20,165 bases of DNA from DATCSE01 sp036568605 (GCA_036568605.1 DATCSE010000488.1:1-20165), one strand, 5' to 3'; shown: positions 1-8,600, numbered from the stretch's first letter. The notes: generated from the sequence alone by a model not told the origin. Program-made: numbers and translations.

Positions 1-1491
1 GGACAGCAGCGGCGGGTGCGTCACGATGCTCTTCAGCTCGGGCCGCGGCTCGCGCAGCCGTGCCAGGTCCGGCCGTGGGCGTTGCAGCGCGGCCGTCGCC
101 GCGAACGCGCTCTCGAACGCCTGCGCTGCCCCCAGCAGCGCCGCATCGCCGCGCAGCCGGCCGATCATCTGCAGCCCGAACGGCATGCCGTGCTCGTCGC
201 GGCCGCAGGGCAGCGCGAGCGCCGGGTTGGTCGCGAGCGTCACGACGTAGGTCAGGCCCAGCCAGTGGTAGTAGTTGCGCATCGTCTGGCCGTCGACCTG
301 CTGCGCGTACAGCTCGGTCCAGGGGAACGGCGAGACCGGTGTGGTCGGCGCGAGGATGAGGTCATGGCGTTCGAACGCCGACGCGAAGCGGCGCGCGATG
401 CGCGTCTGCTCCAGATGCGCCCAGGCGCGGTCGGCCAGCGTGATCGTCGCGGCCATCGCGACGTTCGCACGCACGTTGGGGCCGAGGGTCTCCGGCGCAT
501 TGCGGTAGGTGTCGGCATACGCCGCGAGGAAGGCTTCGGCGCGCAGGATGTCGAACGCGCGGTCGGCCTCGGGCAGCTGCAGCTCGAGCGGCTCGCAGCT
601 CGCGACCCACGGGCGGATCGCGTCGATGCGTTCGCGGAAGACGCGGCGGATCTCCGGGTCGACGATGCAGACGCCGAAGTCCTCCGTGTAGGCGATGCGC
701 AGGGTCGACAGGTCGACCTCCGGCAGCGGCCAGAACGCCGCCGGATCGGCCGCATGCGACAGCGGGTCGCGCGCATCGAAGCCGACGCTCGCGGCCATCA
801 GCAGCGCCGTGTCGGCGACGCTGCGCCCCATCGGCCCGAGCACCGAGATCACCGACCAGCCGAGCGGCCGCGCATCGTTCGCGACCAGCCCCGGCGAAGG
901 CCGCATACCGACGACACCGCACAGCGCGGCCGGGATGCGCAGCGAGCCGCCGGTGTCCGAACCGGTGCAGATCGGCAGCATGTCGACCGCGAGCGCCGCC
1001 GCCGAGCCGCCCGACGAGCCGCCGGCGTTCAGCGCCGGATCGAACGGGTTGCCGGTCGCGCCCCACACCGGGTTGCGCGTGTTCGCACCGGCGCCCATGT
1101 CCGGCACGTTGGTCTTCGCGGTGACGATCGCGCCGGCGGCGCGCAACCGCGCGACCAGCCCGTTGTCGGCCGCCGGCACGTGGCCGCGCAGGCCGACGTT
1201 GCCGTGGGTCGTCAGCAGGCCCGCGGTGTCCTGCAGGTCCTTCACGCCCAGCGGCAGTCCGTGCAGCGGGCGCAGCGGCGCGGCGCGCATCACGTCGGCC
1301 TCGGCGGCACGGGCCGCGGCGCGGGCGCGTTCGAAATCGGTCGCCGCGATCGCGTTGACTGCCGGGTTCAGCGCCTCGATCCGCGCGATGCAGGCGTCCA
1401 TCAACTCGACTGGCGAGACCTGCTTGCTGCCGATCAGGCGGCGCAGTTCGACGGCGGAACGTTCAGGCAGGCTGGAATCGGTCGACGACAT
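1..1491 (-). CDS. Amidase-signature family hydrolase (C-terminus beyond window)
   Basis: Amidase-signature enzymes hydrolyse amide bonds with a Ser-cisSer-Lys triad. The minus frame is open from ATG at 1491 to the window edge (497 codons, no stop seen), so the last residues are missing. The triad is visible: Lys84 in GVKDLQDTAG, Ser159 in GGSSGGS and Ser183 in GSDTGGSLRIPAALCG. The Lys-Ser-Ser spacing (75 and 24) equals that of fatty-acid amide hydrolase, from memory. There is no signal peptide, so the protein is probably cytoplasmic. It starts 12 nt after the stop of the solute-receptor gene and is probably the third gene of a unit with the D-amino-acid dehydrogenase. The ribosome-binding site is weak, which fits translational coupling. 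GatA-like amidotransferase is unlikely without gatB/gatC nearby. The substrate cannot be read from sequence; an amide or N-acyl derivative that feeds the dehydrogenase is an inference. Confidence 0.9.
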   Translation of the reverse strand, partial: MSSTDSSLPERSAVELRRLIGSKQVSPVELMDACIARIEALNPAVNAIAATDFERARAAARAAEADVMRAAPLRPLHGLPLGVKDLQDTAGLLTTHGNVGLRGHVPAADNGLVARLRAAGAIVTAKTNVPDMGAGANTRNPVWGATGNPFDPALNAGGSSGGSAAALAVDMLPICTGSDTGGSLRIPAALCGVVGMRPSPGLVANDARPLGWSVISVLGPMGRSVADTALLMAASVGFDARDPLSHAADPAAFWPLPEVDLSTLRIAYTEDFGVCIVDPEIRRVFRERIDAIRPWVASCEPLELQLPEADRAFDILRAEAFLAAYADTYRNAPETLGPNVRANVAMAATITLADRAWAHLEQTRIARRFASAFERHDLILAPTTPVSPFPWTELYAQQVDGQTMRNYYHWLGLTYVVTLATNPALALPCGRDEHGMPFGLQMIGRLRGDAALLGAAQAFESAFAATAALQRPRPDLARLREPRPELKSIVTHPPLLS

Positions 1492-1503
1492 GATTCGCTC
1501 GGC

Positions 1504-2481
1504 TCATTCGTACGGGATGTTGGCCTTGTGCACGTAGGCACGCAACAGCGGGAGCTCCTTGGCGACGCGCGCGTCGAAGGCCGAACCGGGTTGCGGGTTG
1601 ACCTCGAGACCGGCCTTCTCGAGGTCCGCGCGCACGGCCGGATCGGTCAGCGTGTCGGCCAGCGCCTTCGCGAGCTTCTGCTGCGTCGCCGCAGGCACGC
1701 CGCGCGGCGCGACGATCGTGACCCACGAGAACATCTCGTAGTCGGGGAAGCCGGCTTCGGCGACGGTCGGCACCTGCGGCAGCAGCACCGAGCGCTTCGC
1801 CGCGGTGACCGCGAGCGCCTTGACCTTGCCGGCCTGCATCATCGGGATCGCGGCGATGCTGGTGTCCATGCTGAGCTGCACCTGGCCGCCGATCAGGTCG
1901 GTCATTGCCGGCGCGCTGCCCTTGTACGGCACATGCAGCAGGTCGATGCCGGCTACCACCTTCAGCATCTCGCCGGCCAGGTGCGAGGTCGTGCCATTGC
2001 CGAACGAGCCGTAGGCGATCTTGCCCGGCTTGGTCTTGGCCAGCGCGATCAGCTCTTTCAGGTTGTTCGCCGGCAGCGCGGGGTTCGCGAGCAGCACCAA
2101 GGTCGAGCCGCCGATCATGCCGATCGACTCGAAGCTCTTCTGCGGGTCGTACGGCAGCTTGGGCTTGAGCGCGGGGTTGACCGTGAAGGTCGTGTTCGAG
2201 CTGATCAGCAGCGTGTGACCATCGGCCGGGGCCTGCGCGACCGCGGTTGCGGCGATCACGGTGCCGGCGCCGGCGCGGTTGTCGACCACGACGGTCTGGC
2301 CGAGGCGCTGGCCCATGCCCTTGGCGAGGATGCGCCCGACGGTGTCGGTCGCGCCGCCCGGCGGGAACGGCACGACCAGCGTGATCGGCTTGTCGGGGAA
2401 CGCCGCCCACGCGGGCAGCGCGGACGCCAGTGCCGCCACGGCGAGCAGCAGGCCGCGGCGCAGGGTCATCGCCATCATCAT
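1504..2481 (-). CDS. Bug/TctC-family tripartite tricarboxylate-type periplasmic solute receptor
   Basis: This is a periplasmic binding protein of the Bug family, which is hugely expanded in Burkholderiales and binds carboxylates, amino acids or amides. It has 325 residues, the usual length. The N-terminus is a signal peptide: two Arg at 8-9, a hydrophobic run 11-24 and probable cleavage at AWA|AFPDKP. The mature protein has family hallmarks: FPDKPITLVVPFPPGGATD near the start, DNRAGAG, VPYKGSAPAMTDLIGGQVQ and VPTVAEAGFPDYE. A longer in-frame start at 2508 is rejected, because AAGGAG at 2488-2493 lies 6 nt before the ATG at 2481. No TctA/TctB membrane subunits are in the window, so the receptor is an orphan and may work with a remote transporter. 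It sits between the FAD dehydrogenase (33 nt upstream) and the amidase (12 nt downstream), so its ligand is probably the substrate of those enzymes (inference). Confidence 0.93.
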   Translation of the reverse strand: MMMAMTLRRGLLLAVAALASALPAWAAFPDKPITLVVPFPPGGATDTVGRILAKGMGQRLGQTVVVDNRAGAGTVIAATAVAQAPADGHTLLISSNTTFTVNPALKPKLPYDPQKSFESIGMIGGSTLVLLANPALPANNLKELIALAKTKPGKIAYGSFGNGTTSHLAGEMLKVVAGIDLLHVPYKGSAPAMTDLIGGQVQLSMDTSIAAIPMMQAGKVKALAVTAAKRSVLLPQVPTVAEAGFPDYEMFSWVTIVAPRGVPAATQQKLAKALADTLTDPAVRADLEKAGLEVNPQPGSAFDARVAKELPLLRAYVHKANIPYE

Positions 2482-2514
2482 CGGGTGCTCCTTGGTATCG
2501 AACGACAAAAAGGC

Positions 2515-3642
2515 TCAGCGCAGGCGCTGCGGTGCGAACGCCTGCGCGGTGACATGCTGCCGGGCCAGCTCGTCGGGCAACGGCTCGTCGCACAGCAGCG
2601 CCGCGGCCAGCGCCGATGCACCGGCGGCGCTCTGGATGCCGTAGCCGCCCTGTGCGGCGAGCCAGAAGAAATCCGGGCCATGGTCGTCGAAGCCGATCAC
2701 CGGCTCGCCGTCGGCGACGAACGAGCGCAGCCCGGCCCAGGTGCTCGCGGGGCGGCGGATCGAGAACGTCGTGACCGCCTCGATGCGGTGGATGCCCATC
2801 GCGATGTCGATCTCCTCGGGCTGCACGTCGTGCGGCACGGTCGCGTCGGCATTCGCCGGCGAGCCGAGCAGCCGCCGGGCGTCGGGCTTGAAGTAGTAGC
2901 TCTCGTCGACACCGACCACCGCGGGCCATCCCGAGACGTCCAGGCCCGCCGGCGCGTCGAAGGTGAACGCGCTGCGCCGGCGCGGCACCAGGCCCACCGG
3001 CGCGGCACCGAACAGCACGGCGACATCGTCGGCCCACGCGCCCGCCGCGTTGACGATGGTGCGTGCGCGCACCGCCTCGCCGTCTTCCAGGCGCAAGGTC
3101 CAGCGCTCGTTGTGGCGCTGCGCGCGCACGACATGCGCACCGGTGCGCAGCTCGCCGCCCAGCGCCCGCAGGCCGCGCAGATAACCCTGGTGCAGCGCGT
3201 GGACGTCGATGTCCTGCGCATCGGGATCGAGCAGTGCGCCGTGCACCCGCTCGGGTCGCAGGCACGGCACGCGCGCCAGCGTCGCCGCGGCGTCGAGTTC
3301 GGCGAGGCGCGGGCAGCTTGGAGCCAACTCGGCGCGGGTCTCGGCGAGCAGTGCCTGCTGGTCAGGCTCCGCCAGATACAGCGCGCCGCGCGGCGCCAGC
3401 AGCGGCACGTCGGCGAACGCGCTGGGCGGCGCTTCGTAGAACGCCCGGCTCGCGCGCGTCAGCGCCCGCACGCCGGGCGGGCCGTAGCTCTCCATGAACA
3501 TCGCGGCCGAGCGGCCGGTCGAGTGGAAGCCGGGCTGCGACTCGCGCTCGAGCAGCAGCACGCTGCGCCGGCCGGCGAGCCGCCAGGCGAGCGATGCACC
3601 GGCGATGCCGGCGCCGATGATGGCGATGTCGAATTCTCTCAT
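2515..3642 (-). CDS. FAD-dependent D-amino-acid dehydrogenase, DauA-like (DAO family)
   Basis: This 375-residue flavoprotein of the DAO fold probably oxidises a D-amino acid to an imino acid that hydrolyses to the 2-oxo acid. The FAD-binding motif GAGIAG is at 10-15, with LERESQPGFHSTGRSAA following. Long stretches match Pseudomonas aeruginosa D-arginine dehydrogenase as I remember it: ALHQGYLRG, RRSAFTF, DESYYFKPD, LLGSPANAD, HDVQPEEIDIA, TWAGLRSFVADG and AAQGGYGIQ. Tyr53, Arg222, Tyr249 and Arg306 correspond to substrate-carboxylate and amine contacts in that enzyme. The positions of His48, Thr50 and Glu87 hold Met48, Met50 and Ala87; Glu87 binds the guanidinium group, so arginine is an unlikely substrate. 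The start at 3642 puts the Rossmann motif in its usual place; longer frames run into the divergent regulator. The start codon overlaps the operator array, and no clear Shine-Dalgarno sequence precedes it. It is the first gene of the unit with receptor and amidase. Confidence 0.88.
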   Translation of the reverse strand: MREFDIAIIGAGIAGASLAWRLAGRRSVLLLERESQPGFHSTGRSAAMFMESYGPPGVRALTRASRAFYEAPPSAFADVPLLAPRGALYLAEPDQQALLAETRAELAPSCPRLAELDAAATLARVPCLRPERVHGALLDPDAQDIDVHALHQGYLRGLRALGGELRTGAHVVRAQRHNERWTLRLEDGEAVRARTIVNAAGAWADDVAVLFGAAPVGLVPRRRSAFTFDAPAGLDVSGWPAVVGVDESYYFKPDARRLLGSPANADATVPHDVQPEEIDIAMGIHRIEAVTTFSIRRPASTWAGLRSFVADGEPVIGFDDHGPDFFWLAAQGGYGIQSAAGASALAAALLCDEPLPDELARQHVTAQAFAPQRLR

Positions 3643-3666
3643 CCGAGAATTCTCGCATGCGAGAAT
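3631..3666. promoter_or_regulatory. Operator array with a perfect 18-bp palindrome between divergent genes
   Basis: Four boxes lie in 36 bp: ATTCTC (3633-3638), GAGAAT (3645-3650), ATTCTC (3649-3654) and GAGAAT (3661-3666). The outer two right-hand boxes form the perfect palindrome ATTCTCGCATGCGAGAAT at 3649-3666. CGAGAATTCTCG at 3644-3655 is a second, overlapping perfect palindrome, and GAATTCTC (3631-3638) is inverted as GAGAATTC (3645-3652). The array covers the start codon of the dehydrogenase (3642) and lies 22 bp before the regulator ATG. It is almost certainly the binding site of the adjacent XRE-cupin protein, controlling both directions. The symmetry is seen; the identity of the binder is inferred. 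Confidence 0.8.
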
Positions 3667-3688
3667 CGTGCCCGAAAGCATAGCCGCA

Positions 3689-4315
3689 ATGCCCGCCCGC
3701 CCATCGAGAAGCAACCCCTCCCGCTCGCGCCGGCCGGCCGCCGCGGCGACCGACCGCGTGCGCATGGGCCAACGGCTGCGTGCGATCCGCCAGGCACACC
3801 GGTTGACCTTGAAGGCGCTGTCCGGGCGCTCCGGCGTCGCGCTGTCGACCCTGTCGAAGATGGAGCTCGGCCAGATCTCGGTGAGCTACGAGAAGTTCGG
3901 CGCGGTCGCGCGGGCGCTCGAGGTCGACATCGCGGCGCTGTTCGACGCACGCGCCGACGCGCCGCCCGCCGCCGGCCCGACCGCAGTGCGCTCGACGCTG
4001 GCGGCGGCACCGCGCTACGACGCCGAGCATTACCAACTGCGCATGCTCGCCACCGACTACCCGGCCAAGCGCATGACGCCGGTGCACTGCGTGATCACGG
4101 CTCGCGAGCTGGCGCAGTTCGGCGACTACATACGCCATGGCGGCCAGGAGTTCGTGGTCGTGCTCGCCGGGCGCGTGCGCATCCGCTTCGAGACCGGCGA
4201 GGTGATCGACCTCGCACGCCATGAGTCGGCCTACTTCGACAGCGGCGTCGGGCACGTCTACCTGTCGACGGGGCGTGGCGACGCGCAGGTGCTGGTGGTG
4301 ATGGCGGAGCGTTGA
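3689..4315 (+). CDS. XRE-cupin transcriptional regulator
   Basis: This is a 208-residue one-component regulator. An Arg/Pro/Ala-rich N-terminal tail (1-25) precedes an XRE helix-turn-helix at about 26-85 (MGQRLRAIRQ..LTLKALSGRSGVALSTLSKMELGQ..SYEKFGAVARALEVDIAALF). A small cupin domain follows at about 140-205, with His150, Glu154 and His189 in the positions that usually hold a metal or ligand. Members of this class typically repress or activate a neighbouring catabolic operon after binding a small metabolite in the cupin. It diverges from the dehydrogenase-receptor-amidase unit, and the palindromic array lies between them. ATG 3689 was chosen because an upstream in-frame ATG at 3494 would overlap the dehydrogenase gene and the operator. 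The Met at residue 26 is an alternative start that would remove only the tail. Confidence 0.9.
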   Translation: MPARPSRSNPSRSRRPAAAATDRVRMGQRLRAIRQAHRLTLKALSGRSGVALSTLSKMELGQISVSYEKFGAVARALEVDIAALFDARADAPPAAGPTAVRSTLAAAPRYDAEHYQLRMLATDYPAKRMTPVHCVITARELAQFGDYIRHGGQEFVVVLAGRVRIRFETGEVIDLARHESAYFDSGVGHVYLSTGRGDAQVLVVMAER

Positions 4316-4324
4316 AATTCACCA

Positions 4325-4389
4325 CCGTTCGCGCTGAGCTTGTCGAAGCGCCGAGCACCGCAGGGCTTCGACAGGCTCTGCCCGAACGG
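4325..4389. repeat. Intergenic inverted repeat (CTTCGACA..GCTC family), copy 1
   Basis: A 24-nt arm at 4325-4348 (begins CCGTTCGCGCTGAGC, ends TTGTCGAAG) is inverted at 4366-4389 (begins CTTCGACAGGCTC, ends CCCGAACGG) with three mismatches and a 17-nt loop. A related copy lies at 9792-9862. Elements of this sequence are common dispersed repeats in intergenic DNA of Burkholderiales and some other Proteobacteria (general knowledge). It sits between the convergent ends of the XRE-cupin and hydrolase genes, where its hairpin could end transcription from both sides. Confidence 0.8.
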
Positions 4390-4411
4390 ACTTCGGGACA
4401 GTGCAGCGACC

Positions 4412-5323
4412 TCATCCGCGCAGCGTGTGCTCGAAGAACGCGATCGTGCGTTGCCAGGCCTGCTTCGCGGCATCGGCGTCGTAGCGCGGCGTCGTGTCGT
4501 TGTTGAAGCCGTGCTGGGTGCCCGAGTAAGTGAACGCCTCGTAGCGCACGCGTGCGGTTTTCAGCGCGGTCTCGTAGGCGGGCCAGCTGGCGTTGATGCG
4601 CGGGTCGTTTTCGGCGAAGAACAGCAGCAGCTGGGCCTTGATCAGCGGCACCGCCTCCAGCGGCGGCGCGATGCCGTAGAACGGCACCGCGGCGGCCAGT
4701 TCAGGCACGCGCGTCGCGAGCAGGTTGCACATGCCGCCGCCCCAGCAGAAGCCGACGGCGCCGAGCTTGCCGCTCGCGCCTTGCACGCCGCGCAGCCAGC
4801 CCGCGGCGGCGACGAAGTCCTCCAGCGTCTTCGCCTCGTCCAGCTTCGCGAACAGCTCGCGCGCCTTGTCCTCGTCGCCGGGATAGCCGCCGAGCGGCGT
4901 CAGCGCATCGGGCGCGAATGCGATGAAGTCGGCGAGTGCGAGGCGGCGCGTGATGTCCTCGATGTGCGGGTTCAGCCCGCGGTTCTCATGCACGACCAGC
5001 ACGGCGGGCAGCGAGCCCATGCTCTTCGGGTTCGCCGGCCGCACCAGGTAGCCGCGCACCTTGGCATAGCCGCGCGGCGACTCGAACTCGACGCGCTCGC
5101 CGTTGATCCGCGCATCGTTGGGGGCGATCTGCTGGGCCTGCGCGAACTTCGGGCTCAGCGATTCGAGCAGCGCCGCAGCCGTGACGCCGCCGACCGCGAA
5201 GCGCGCCGCACCGTCGAGGAAACCGCGCCGGTCGATCAGGCCGTGCACGTATTGGTCGAACAGGCTCAGCACTTCGGGGGCGAAGGCACGGGCGGTCAGA
5301 CGGGGCTTGGGATCGGTGGCCAT
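4412..5323 (-). CDS. Dienelactone hydrolase family protein with Tat signal
   Basis: This is a 303-residue alpha/beta hydrolase of the dienelactone hydrolase family, which uses a Cys-His-Asp triad on lactones or esters. The triad is visible: Cys193 in GFCWGGG, Asp240 in FFAENDPRI and His271 in GTQHGFN. Glu113 in VVHENRGL is the family's conserved active-site glutamate. Unlike the compact cytoplasmic ClcD-type enzymes (about 235 residues), it has an N-terminal extension of about 65 residues with a twin-arginine stretch (DRRGFLDGAARFAVGG) at 31-46, a hydrophobic run, and an AQAQ region that may be cleaved; this suggests export by the Tat system. ATG 5323 is preceded by AGAAGGA at a good distance. 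A longer in-frame start at 5587 would cross the shared promoter region and is rejected. It is a monocistronic gene, divergent from the cyclase-like gene. The real substrate is unknown; no other aromatic-degradation gene is nearby. Confidence 0.9.
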   Translation of the reverse strand: MATDPKPRLTARAFAPEVLSLFDQYVHGLIDRRGFLDGAARFAVGGVTAAALLESLSPKFAQAQQIAPNDARINGERVEFESPRGYAKVRGYLVRPANPKSMGSLPAVLVVHENRGLNPHIEDITRRLALADFIAFAPDALTPLGGYPGDEDKARELFAKLDEAKTLEDFVAAAGWLRGVQGASGKLGAVGFCWGGGMCNLLATRVPELAAAVPFYGIAPPLEAVPLIKAQLLLFFAENDPRINASWPAYETALKTARVRYEAFTYSGTQHGFNNDTTPRYDADAAKQAWQRTIAFFEHTLRG

Positions 5324-5642
5324 GCGAGTCCTTCTGGGCGGTGTCGATGTTCGGGGTCGGCAAAGCGGTGCAACCTCGTTGTAGCCGAAGCGCGCGCGGG
5401 TTCGTGTGTACGGAAGCGACGCCGTTGTAACCACCGGCTCCAAAACAGCGCCGTCGTCATGGTCCCGCGTGCTTGGCCGTTGCGGTCGTCGCGCCGGTCG
5501 GCTGGGCTTGGCCGTGCGGACCGTCACGCGCGCGCGGTGAACCCCTCCGTCGCGGCGGATAAGCCCGCGCGATCGCTCGCTTTTCACGGTAGGCTACGCC
5601 GCAGGCAAACCTACCGAGGCATGTGCGCCGCCGATCCCGCCG
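5324..5642. promoter_or_regulatory. Divergent intergenic region between hydrolase and cyclase-like gene
   Basis: These 319 bp have no supported gene and must hold both divergent promoters, but I could not pick confident -35/-10 boxes. Two near-identical 10-mers, CGTTGTAGCC (5377-5386) and CGTTGTAACC (5423-5432), are spaced 46 bp start to start. CGGTAGG (5587-5593) is inverted as CCTACCG (5610-5616), a 7-bp stem just before the cyclase-like gene. Both are candidate regulator sites only. Confidence 0.4.
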
Positions 5643-8600
5643 ATGGATGTTGCCGCATGGTTGCGTGAACTCGGCCTCGAAGATTACGTCGAGCCGTTCC
5701 GGGACAACGATGTCGATGCCGACACGCTGGGCCGGCTGACGGAGCGCGATCTCGTCGACATCGGGGTGAAGTCGATCGGCCACAGGCGCAGGCTGCTGGC
5801 GGCGATCACGCGGCTGGGCGAATCACCGCGGCCGGCGACCGCAGCGTCCGCGGAGCCGGGGCTGGCGAGCCCATCGCCGGCGCAGGCCGAGCAGCGTCAG
5901 ATGACCGTGCTGTACTGCCAACTGGTCGACGCGGCGGAGGGCGGGTCCGACCCGGAAACACTGCGCGACACGATTCGGGGCTTCCACCAAACCTGCACCG
6001 CGCTGGTGGCCGAATACGACGGCCACGTCGCCAACTTCTATGGCGACTGCATGCTCGCGTACTTTGGCTGGCCCCGGGCGCACGAAGACGACGCCGAACG
6101 AGCGGTGCGCGCCGGGCTGGCGCTCGTCGATCGGATCAGGACCCGGTTGCACGACGGGTCGGGTGAGCCGATCCACGCCCGCGTCGGCATCTCCACCGGG
6201 ACCGTGGTGGTCGGCGACTTGATCCGTGAAGGCCCGGCGCAGCGGCAATCGGCCGTCGGTTTGGCGCCCAACGTGGGCGCGAGGGTGCTGGACCTGGCCG
6301 GCACCGGGCGGGTCGTGGTGGACGAGCTCACCTGTCGCCTGCTCGGGCCGGGCTTCGCGGTGCATCCGCTGGGACGGCATGCGCTGAAAGGCGTCGACCA
6401 GCCGATGGCCGCCTACGAGATCCGTGGCGAGCCGGCGCTGGACAGCGGGTTCGAATCGCGCGGCCAGCAGGCGCTCGCGACGATGGTCGGCCGCGATCAG
6501 GAGCTGGCGCTGCTGCTGCAGCGCTGGGCGCAGGTCTGCAGCGGCGAAGGCACGGCGGTGCTGCTGGTGGGCGAGGCAGGCATCGGCAAGTCCCGCATCG
6601 CGCGGGCGCTGCTGGACGCCTGCGCGACCCAGCCGCACTGGCCGCTGCGCTGGCAGTGCTCGCCCTACCACACGGGCAGCGCGTTGTGGCCGGTGATCCA
6701 GCGCCTGGCGCACGAAGCGGGCATGCTGGCGCAGGACACCACCGACACGGCGCTGGACAAACTCGAGGCGCTGGCGCTCGCGAACCGGCAGGCGTTGGCC
6801 GACGAAGCCGCAGCGCTGTACGCCAAGCTGCTAGGCCTCGATGGCAGCCAGCGCTACGGGCCGCTGGAGATGACGCCGCAGATGCTGCGCGAGCGCACGC
6901 TGGAGCTGATGGCCGAGCAGCTGTTCGACCTCGCGTCGCAGCGCCCGCTGCTGCTGGTGGTGGAGGACGCGCACTGGATAGACCCGACCACGCTGGAGCT
7001 GATCGAACGCTGCCTCGAGCAGATCGAGCACAGGCGCATGCTGATCCTGATCACCAGCCGGCCCGACAACCAGCCGGTGCTGGCGGCCCATGCCAGCGTG
7101 ACGCGACTGTCGTTGAACCGGCTGGGGCGCGCCAGCGTGGAATCCATCGCGGCGCGTCTGGCCGGCAGCCACTTGCAGGCGCCGACGCTGGCCACGATCG
7201 TGGCCCAGGCCGACGGAGTGCCGCTGTTCGTCGAGGAGCTGACCAAGGCGGTGCTGGAGACCGGCGAGGCGGCGGTGCCCGCGTCGTTGCAAGGTTCGCT
7301 GATGGCGCGGCTCGACCGCATCCCCGAAGTCAAGGAGATCGCGCAGATCGCCGCGTGCATCGGGCGCGAATTCGACCAGGCGCTGCTGCTGCAGATCGCC
7401 GAGCGACCCGACGCGGTCGCCCCGGCGCTGGAACAGCTGGTCGCGGCGGAGTTGATCTTCCGCCGCGGCGGGCGCGTGAATCCCCGATTCGTCTTCAAGC
7501 ATGCGCTGCTGCAGGAGGCCGCCTACGACAGCCTGCTTCGGCGCAGGCGACAGGCGCTTCATGCGCGCATCCTGCAGGCGCTGGAGGAGCCGGGGCAGAC
7601 GCCGCATGAAATCCTGGCCCATCACGCGGAGCGCGCCGGCCGGATCGACCAGGCCATCGCCTGCTGGGGCCGCGCCGGCGACGCCGCGCTGGCCAAGTCG
7701 GCGTATGCGGAGGCCGCCGACGATCTGCAGCGCGCGATCCGCCTCATCGCCGATCAGACCGATGGCGTGGACCGGCGCGGCCGCGAACTGGAGCTGCAGG
7801 CGCAACTGGGGCTGTGCCACATGGGATTTCACGGCTCCGGCTCGGAACTGACGCAGCGCGCGTACAGCCGCGCGCACGCGTTGCTCGACGCCGAGCCGGG
7901 CACGGGACGGCGCCTGCGCCAGCGCGTGCACTACGGTTTGTGGGCCAGCCGCTTCGATCGCAGCGATCTGAACGCCGCCCTGCAACTCGCCACCGCCGCG
8001 CTGGCCGCCGAGAAGGCAGATGGCACCGCCGAATCGGTGCAGTTCGCGCATCGGCTGCTGGCCACGTCACTGGCACTGCGGGGCGATTTCGACCGCGCGC
8101 AGGATCATTTCGACTGCGCGATGGCGCTGACGGATTCCGCGCGGCGCAGCGAGCTGAGCGCCCAGTTCGGCTTCGATCCGGCGATCGCGACGCTGTACTA
8201 CTACGCCTGGGCCAGCGCGATCCAAGGTCACGTGAAGCGGAGCGACGAGCTCGCGGCCCGCACGGAGAGCCTCTGCGACGGACAGCCCCAGGTCTTCACA
8301 CGGACGCATGCGCACCTGCTGCTCGCGCTGCGCGCGGCCAGCCTGCGCGACGAGGCCGCCGTCGCGCGTCATGCCGAGGCGCTGGCCGACCTCGGCGCCC
8401 GGCACGGCGTCTCGCGGTATGACGGTTATGTCGACGTCCTGGGAAACTGGGACGCCATCGTGCGGGAACCGACCGATCGTGTCGTCTCGATCTATCGCCG
8501 CGGCATCGACAGGCTCGACACGCTGGCGACCCGGGTCTGGGTTCCGTTCTTCATGGGGCGGCTCGCGACCGGGCTGGCCGCTGCGGGGCGTCAGGACGAA

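Noticed and set aside
16..4224. A 1402-codon open frame on the plus strand across the amidase, receptor and dehydrogenase genes
   Set aside because: Its translation is Arg/Ala/Gly-rich with no domain, and it is antisense to three genes with clear motifs. Long shadow frames are expected at this GC content.
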